This document shows positions 28,501 to 37,500 of a stretch of DNA of 64,000 nt, one piece after another. The notes under the pieces are model-generated. The model searched no databases and was not told where the DNA came from. It saw only the letters and a program-made list of their open reading frames with translations. Each line of letters opens with the position of its first letter. The stretch's first letter is position 1. This DNA is from Ridgeia piscesae (lineage: Eukaryota; Annelida; Polychaeta; Sabellida; Siboglinidae), in assembly GCA_025642075.2 (NCBI GenBank), contig JAODUO010000950.1:62001-126000 (forward strand), in the 5' to 3' direction. The translations under genes and the position numbers were made by a program.

Positions 28501-31500
28501 AAAGACCTGCCAGCCGTCAACTTCCTGCACTGTCGCACGAACGAACAGGTACAGAAATGTCAACTGTTGTGTTGTCACAAATCATGTCGTTTAATGAGAT
28601 AAGATTGTTCTTGTTAGATGTGTTGTCGTCAGAAATGTCCCCGTTGCTTCATCAAAATCTTTTGCATCGTTCTTCATAGCACAAGTTTTTTACAGTCGTG
28701 TCACATTTACTTGCAATGTTTTGACTGCTTCGTGTCGGTGTTATCAGCTGCTGCTAGATGGCAGGTCAGTTGTTATTGTGCACAGGTTGTGTAAAAAAAA
28801 AAAAACCCATTACAATCGAGAGTATAAAAATAAAAAAAATAAAAAGATTAATATGTTACAACCACAGGTTTGATGTGGGTGTCTTTATCGTGAAAATATG
28901 ACCGCGCCTCCAAATGGAGTTTATCTAGATTTATGGTGCTTTATATAGCATTATTATTATTGTTAATGTCGCTGAAAAAACAACACAAGACAAATTATAT
29001 GGCATTCATAGGGACATTTATTTCTCTGGCCTAGCGAATGTTGAGTAAACGAATGAAAGTGAAACATGATGTCTCTAATCTGTCATTGTTATCATTACTC
29101 TGTCTGCCGCCAGGTGACGTGCTGTGCGTCCGTCCCAGACTGTCGTCTGCTCTTCTTTGCTGACACTACCGGGGTCATCTCAGTGTTCAAGACCAAGTTC
29201 AACCCCTCCAAGGTAGGGCCTTATCTCCAAGATAAACCCTCATTTACCTAACTCAACCCCTCCAATTTAGGCTCTCAGTTATGAAGCCCAGTATTGCCAA
29301 GATTGTACCAAGTTCAACCCCTCCAAGGTAGGGCCTTGGTTACCATGTCCAGTATCTACAAGATAAACCCTCATTTATCTAGCTCAACCTCTCCAATTTA
29401 GGCTCTCAGTTATGAAGCCCAGTATTGCCAAGATTGTACCAAGTTCAGCCCCTCCAAGGTCATTACATCAAAGGTTCTGCTGTTCCAAGAACTTGACTTG
29501 AACGCTTCTATTGCATATGTCTGTTTATGTGAAGGTGCCATCATGTTAATGTTATCTTCACTATACTAACAAGAACAAAACATCAGGATGGTAACATTAT
29601 GGTGAAGCTGGTGTATTCATATTGCTGCTGTTGCTGCATCATCACTGATAGAATATGTCTGGGTAATTTTGAAATGGCAATAAACAAGTTGTTTCTGAAG
29701 TAGCCAGTGAATACCTGCAAAGTATGTGTAGAAACACATGTGTAGTATCACCACTCTATGTCGTATCCAGCTGGTTGTGTTATTACTGCCAGGTATAGTT
29801 AATTATTATTCGTTGGTCCCAGGCATTAGTGGTCACACTTACGGGGACAACTGCCAAGGGAGAGGGACGGAAAAGAGGAAAAGGGGATAGGGAAAGGGAG
29901 GGAAGGAGAGAGGGAGATATGAGAGCAAGGAGGGAGACAGAAGAGGAAGGAATAGAGGGAAGGATGGAGTGAAGATAGGCAGGAGAGGGATGAATGGAGG
30001 GAGAGAGGGAACAGAGGGGGAGACAGGAGAGGGAGGGATGGCGGGAGGGATGAAGGGAGATAGACAAGAGAGGAGGAATGGTAGAAATGATGCAGAGGGG
30101 GAGGAAGGGGGGAAAGGAGAGGGATGGATGGAGGGAAGAAGGAAGGGAGTAGGTAGGAGGAAGTGGAATGATGAGAGTGAGAAGGGTGAGAGACAGGAGA
30201 TGGAGAGAGGGAGGGTGAGAGACAGGATATGGAGAGAGGGAGGGTGAGAGACAGGAGATGGAGAGAGGGAGGGTGAGAGACAGGATATGGAGAGAGGGAG
30301 GGTGAGAGACAGGAGATGGAGAGAGGGAGGGTGAGAGACAGGAGATGGAGAGAGGGACAGTGAGAGACAGGAGACAGAGAGAGGGAGGGTGAGAGACAGG
30401 AGATGGAGAGAGGGACAGTGAGAGACAGGATATGGAGAGAGGGACAGTGAGAGACAGGAGACGGAGAGAGGGACAGTGAGAGACAGGAGACGGAGAGAGG
30501 GATAGTGAGAGACAGGATATGGAGAGAGGGAGGGGGTGAGACAGGAGATGGAGAGAGGGAGGGTGAGAGACAGGAGATGGAGAGAGGGAGGGGGTGAGAC
30601 AGGAGATGGAGAGAGGGAGGGTGAGAGACAGGAGACGGAGAGAGGGAGGGTGAGAGACAGGAGATGGAGAGAGGGACAGTGAGAGACAGGAGATGGAGAG
30701 AGGGAGGGTGAGAGACAGGAGATGGAGAGAGGGGGGACAGACAGGAGACGGAGAGAGTGAGGGTGAGAGACAGGAGATGGAGAGAGGGAGGGTGAGAGAC
30801 AGGAGATGGAGAGAGGGAGGTAGAGAGACAGGAGATGGAGAGAGGGAAAGTGAGAGACAGGAGATGGAGAGAGTGAGGGTGAGAGACAGGAGATGGAGAG
30901 AGGGAAAGTGAGAGACAGGAGATGGAGAGAGGGAGGGTGAGAGACAGGAGATGGAGAGAGGGAGGGTGAGAGACAGGAGATGGAGAGAGGGACAGTGAGA
31001 GACAGGAGATGGAGAGAGGGAGGGTGAGAGACAGGAGATGGAGAGAGGGAGGGTGAGAGACAGGAGATGGAGAGAGGGGGGGAAAGACAGAGATGGAGAG
31101 AGTGAGGGTGAGAGACAGGAGATGGAGAGAGGGAGGGTGAGAGACAGGAGATGGAGAGAGGGAGGGTGAGATACAGGAGACGCAGAGAGTGAGGGTGAGA
31201 GACAGGAGATGGAGAGAGGGAGGGTGAGAGACAGGAGATGGAGAGAGGGAAAGGTGAGAGACAGGAGATGGAGAGAGGGAGGGTGAGAGACAGGAGATGG
31301 AGAGAGGGAGGTAGAGAGACAGGAGACGGAGAGAGGGAGGGAGAGAGACAGGAGATGGAGAGAGGGAGGGTGAGAGACAGGAGATGGAGAGAGGAAGGGT
31401 GAGAGACAGGAGATGGAGAAAGGGAGGGTGAGAGACAGGAGATGGAGAGAGGGACAGTGAGAGACAGGAGATGGAGAGAGGGAAAGTGAGAGACAGGAGA

Positions 31501-34500
31501 TGGAGAGAGGGAGGGTGAGAGACAGGAGATGGAGAGAGGGAGGTGAGAGACAGGAGACGGAGAGAGGGAGGGAGAGAGACAGGAGATGGAGAGAGGGAGG
31601 GTGAGAGACAGGAGATGGAGAGAGTGAGGGTGAGAGACAGGAGATGGAGAGAGGGAGGGTGAGAGACAGGAGATGGAGAGAGGGACAGTGAGAGACAGGA
31701 GATGGAGAGAGGGAGGGTGAGAGACAGGAGATGGAGAGAGGGAGGGTGAGAGACAGGAGATGGAGAGAGGGAGGGTGAGAGACAGGAGATGGAGAGAGGG
31801 AGGGTGAGAGACAGGAGATGGAGAGAGGGAGGGTGAGAGACAGGAGATGGAGAGAGGGAGGGTGAGAGACAGGAGATGGAGAGAGGGAGGGTGAGAGACA
31901 GGAGATGGAGAGAGGGAAAGTGAGAGACAGGAGATGGAGAGAGTGAGGGTGAGAGACAGGAGATGGAGAGAGGGAAAGTGAGAGACAGGAGATGGAGAGA
32001 GTCAGGGTGAGAGACAGGAGATGGAGAGAGGGAAAGTGAGAGACAGGAGATGGAGAGAGGCAGGGTGAGAGATAGGAGATGAAGAGAGGGAAAGTGAGAG
32101 ACAGGAGATGGAGAGAGTGAGGGTGAGAGACAGGAGATGGAGAGAGGGAAAGTGAGAGACAGGAGATGGAGAGAGTGAGGGTGAGAGACAGGAGATGGAG
32201 AGAGGGAAAGTGAGAGACAGGAGATGGAGAGAGTGAGGGTGAGAGACAGGAGATGGAGAGAGGAAAGTGAGAGACAGGAGATGGAGAGAGTGAGGGTGAG
32301 AGACAGAAGATGGAGAGAGGGAGGTGAGAGACAGGAGATGGAGAGAGGGAGAGAGAGACAGGAGATGGAGAGAGGGAGGGTGAGAGACAGGAGATGGAGA
32401 GAGTGAGGGTGAGAGACAGGAGATGGAGAGAGGGAGGGTGAGAGACAGGAGATGGAGAGGGACAGTGAGAGACAGGAGATGGAGAGAGGGAGGGTGAGAG
32501 ACAGGAGATGGAGAGAGGGAGGGTGAGAGACAGGAGATGGAGAGAGGGAGGGTGAGAGACAGGAGATGGAGAGAGGGGGGACAGACAGGAGACGGAGAGA
32601 GTGATGGTGAGAGACAGGAGATGGAGAGAGGGAGGGTGAGAGACAGGAGATGGAGAGAGGGAGGTAGAGAGACAGGAGACGCAGAGAGTGAGGGTGAGAG
32701 ACAGGAGATGGAGAGAGGGAGGGTGAGAGACAGGAGATGGAGAGAGGGAAAGTGAGAGACAGGAGATGGAGAGAGTGAGGGTGAGAGACAGGAGATGGAG
32801 AGAGGGAAAGTGAGAGACAGGAGATGGAGAGAGGGAGGTTGAGAGACAGGAGATGGAGAGAGGGAGGGTGAGAGACAGGAGATGGAGAGAGGGAGGGTGA
32901 GAGACAGGAGATGGAGAGAGGGAGGGTGAGAGACAGGAGATGGAGAGAGGGAGGTAGAGAGACAGGAGATGGAGAGAGGGAAAGTGAGAGACAGGAGATG
33001 GAGAGAGTGAGGGTGAGAGACAGGAGATGGAGAGAGGGAAAGTGAGAGACAGGAGATGGAGAGAGGGAGGGTGAGAGACAGGAGATGGAGAGAGGGAGGG
33101 TGAGAGACAGGAGATGGAGAGAGGGAGGTAGAGAGACAGGAGATGGAGAGAGGGAAAGTGAGAGACAGGAGATGGAGAGAGTGAGGGTGAGAGACAGGAG
33201 ATGGAGAGAGGGAAAGTGAGAGACAGGAGATGGAGAGAGTCAGGGTGAGAGACAGGAGATGGAGAGAGGGAAAGTGAGAGACAGGAGATGGAGAGAGGCA
33301 GGGTGAGAGATAGGAGATGAAGAGAGGGAAAGTGAGAGACAGGAGATGGAGAGAGTGAGGGTGAGAGACAGGAGATGGAGAGAGGGAAAGTGAGAAACAG
33401 GAGATGGAGAGAGTGAGGGTGAGAGACAGGAGATGGAGAGAGGGAAAGTGAGAGACAGGAGATGGAGAGAGTGAGGGTGAGAGACAGGAGATGGAGAGAG
33501 GGAAAGTGAGAGACAGGAGATGGAGAGAGTGAGGGTGAGAGACAGGAGATGGAGAGAGGGAAAGTGAGAGACAGGAGATGGAGAGAGTGAGGGTGAGAGA
33601 CAGAAGATGGAGAGAGGGAGGTGAGAGACAGGAGACGGAGAGAGGGAGGGAGAGAGACAGGAGATGGAGAGAGGGAGGGTGAGAGACAGGAGATGGAGAG
33701 AGTGAGGGTGAGAGACAGGAGATGGAGAGAGGGAGGGTGAGAGACAGGAGATGGAGAGGGACAGTGAGAGACAGGAGATGGAGAGAGGGAGGGTGAGAGA
33801 CAGGAGATGGAGAGAGGGAGGGTGAGAGACAGGAGATGGAGAGAGGGAGGGTGAGAGACAGGAGATGGAGAGAGGGGGGACAGACAGGAGACGGAGAGAG
33901 TGATGGTGAGAGACAGGAGATGGAGAGAGGGAGGGTGAGAGACAGGAGATGGAGAGAGGGAGGTAGAGAGACAGGAGACGCAGAGAGTGAGGGTGAGAGA
34001 CAGGAGATGGAGAGAGGGAGGGTGAGAGACAGGAGATGGAGAGAGGGAAAGTGAGAGACAGGAGATGGAGAGAGTGAGGGTGAGAGACAGGAGATGGAGA
34101 GAGGGAAAGTGAGAGACAGGAGATGGAGAGAGGGAGGGTGAGAGACAGGAGATGGAGAGAGGGAGGGTGAGAGACAGGAGATGGAGAGAGGGAGGGTGAG
34201 AGACAGGAGATGGAGAGAGGGAGGGTGAGAGACAGGAGATGGAGAGAGGGAGGTAGAGAGACAGGAGATGGACAGAGGGAAAGTGAGAGACAGGAGATGG
34301 AGAGAGTGAGGGTGAGAGACAGGAGATTGAGAGAGGTAAAGTGAGAGACAGGAGATGGAGAGAGTCAGGGTGAGAGACAGGAGATGGAGAGAGGGAAAGT
34401 GAGAGACAGGAGATGGAGAGAGGGAAAGTGAGAGACAGGAGATGGAGAGAGGGAGGGTGAGAGACAGGAGATGGAGAGAGGGAGGGTGAGAGACAGGAGA

Positions 34501-37500
34501 TGGAGAGAGGGAGGTAGAGAGACAGGAGATGGAGAGAGGGAAAGTGAGAGACAGGAGATTGAGAGAGTGAGGGTGAGAGACAGGAGATGGAGAGAGGGAA
34601 AGTGAGAGACAGGAGATGGAGAGAGTGAGGGTGAGAGACAGGAGATGGAGAGAGGGAAAGTGAGAGACAGGAGATGGAGAGAGTGAGGGTGAGAGACAGG
34701 AGATGGAGAGAGGGAAAGTGAGAGACAGGAGACGGAGAGAGTGAGGGTGAGAGACAGGAGATGGAGAGAGGGAGGGTGAGAGACGGGAGATGGAGAGAGG
34801 GAGGGTGAGAGACAGGAGATGGAGAGAGGGAGGGTGAGAGACAGGAGATGGAGAGATGGAGGGTGAGAGACAGGAGATGGAGAGAGGGATGGTGATAAAT
34901 AGGAGATGGAGAGAGAGAGGGAGAGAGAAGTACAAACAAATTCTACTCACATTGTCATGTGATAATGATAAATACCTGTACATGGAACAAAGGTTACAGC
35001 ATCCACCTGTCGTTTATATTACAGCAAAGTCACCTGCAAGTGCTGGGTCATGGCCGCCGTCTCTACGGACACACGGCGGCCATTGTGGCTCTGTATGTGT
35101 GCAAGCCATTCAGCATAATGGTCAGTGCCTCGCTTGACCACACCTGCATCATCTGGGACATCAACAGGTAACTGGACGTCACCAGTCTTGTGATGTCATA
35201 TTTCATCGTCAATAGATTTGTTGTTACAACGCATCATTAACACATGTTCTGTACCTGTGTCTGTGTGAACTCTAGCATGTGGAACTGCAGGAAATAAAAT
35301 GTTATTAGCCAAGACACTGGTTTATCACCAAGTAATTTGGAACGTTTCTTTACTGTTTTGCAAATGTGTGTTATGATAATAGTAATGAAAAGTAATTAAT
35401 ATAAACTGTTGGTATTAAAAACAACTACCGGGGTAATTAATATAAACTATTGATATTAAAACAATCATTATTGAAGTTGGAATTCACAGAACAGCTTATG
35501 TGATGGTAACTCTCCATAATGTCTTCATAATGTCTGTGTTAAATTTTTTTCTTCAATTTACTTCTAAGAAAAAAAACCTGTTCTACCTGGTGTCTGTGCC
35601 AGGGGAAGTAAAATATCTCATGAAGGGAAATGGAAAAACCTATCATGGACTCACTAAGCATGGACCTCATTGTATAAACATCCATATTTAGGGAACATAT
35701 CATTATATAATGTTCTTCCCTTATTGCTCTATTTACGTTATTTATTTCTGTTATTTGCCTTGATTTGATTTGTATATTATTGTAAAGAATAAATTTGATT
35801 TAGTTTTATTTTATTTGCAATAATGTCCAAAAAAGTCCCATGAATGAGAGAAGTGGAGGTAGACAATTATTGGCTTCTCGAAAAGTCTAAAGCTTCCTAT
35901 TCGATTTGCCATCTTACATTTGAAGCTTTTGATTACAATCTGGTTAAACCTGTATAAATTAAAATAAATGTTATCGTCCCAGTAAGACGACCATGTCTGC
36001 TCCACCAGGTGGTGTCTGGCAGGAGACGTTCCTAGAACTGACTGAGTGACTTGTCTACTGTTGTAGATTGTGTTACGTGCGCTCTGTCACAGACCATAGA
36101 TACGCCCTGACCTGCGTCACTGTCAGTGACACACTTGGTGACATTGCTTCGGTCAGTCACACAGGTGAGATGTGACCCTTCTTCCTTACTTACAAGTACA
36201 TCATGTCGGGGAACGGGGCAACCTTTGTTTATTTGGTCATTGAAATATATTTTGGAAAAATTGATGATTGGGGCCAGTCACCTATGTTAAGACAAGAACA
36301 TTGCGATCCTTTGTGGTGCCCGGCCACTGCATTTCAACAGTCTTGCTTGTAGAAAATGACAGTTACCTCCGCTGAAATGTTAAAAAAATATGTTAGATTG
36401 TTTCCATATGACGGTTTAGTTAGGTGCAGGAATGGTGCTGTGTGGCCTACTCGACATGTGGCCAACAGCCTTCCCAGGTATTGCTTGAGTTACTTATCCA
36501 ACCTCCATATGTATTTTGTCAAAGTCTAAATCTGTGACCACAAAAGTGGACCTACTAGATCACACACAAAATTATGGTCAGTACATGCAAACATAACGGA
36601 GATGTGGTTCCACCAACAAACCAACCAATCAACAAACCAACAAACAGAGAAACACTGTTTTATATTATAGATTACCCGTAGTAAGCTTGAGCTAGTATAA
36701 CATTGAAAATAGTGTCTGCGATTTCAGTACATCTCATTAAACAGTTTAAAAGCATGTTTTCTTTGATACACCCATACGTAGAGTCTGATGTAGATGATAG
36801 ATGTAGTCGTTGACTTTGTGTCTTGTCTTCTGTCCACAGACCATGGCAGTTGTCTGATGCTGCACACAGTGAACGCACAGCACATCTCTAGTGTCGAGTG
36901 TGAGGAACTCATCCTGTGTCTGGCCTGCTCCACGGCACCAGAGGGACGCTCTGTCAACGTCATCGCAGGCGGACTCAGCAACGGTGTCATTCGGTACGTC
37001 TTTGGGTCTGTCTCTTGCATGAGCAAGGCAATCGCATTGGTTGTATCAAGATTGAACTTACTTACTCATCATGGTAGACATAGCTGATAACGTATCATGT
37101 ATGTAGAGCTATGTGTTTGTCTAAGATTGTGTCCAGCACTTTCGATACAGTATTTATGCAATGTTTGAAGGAGTTTCCATTGTTTCAAGTCGTCTCTGTG
37201 TTGTCTCTTTCAGACTGTGGAGTTCGTGGGACCTGGTGGTAGTCAGAGACATCAGGTGGAAGAATTTCACCAGACCAGTCATCAGGTGGGTCTTTGGTTG
37301 GCCTCTGTATTGCTCCCTCCCTCCGTCCCTCCGTCCCTCCGTCCCTCCGTCCCTCCCTCCCTCCTCCCTCCGTCCGTCCGTCCGTCCGTCCGTCCGTCCG
37401 TCCGTCCGTCCGTCCGTCCGTCCGTCCGTCCGTCCGTCCGTCCGTCCGTCCGTCCCTCCTCCTCCCTCCCTCCTCTCCTCCCTCCCTGCCTCCCTCCCTG

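Noticed and set aside
29783..34983. Open frames of 1,718 and 993 codons on the minus strand
   Set aside because: They are translations of the 29-bp minisatellite ([16 protein letters not shown] units); the array lies inside a LYST intron, and composition, not selection, keeps the frames open.
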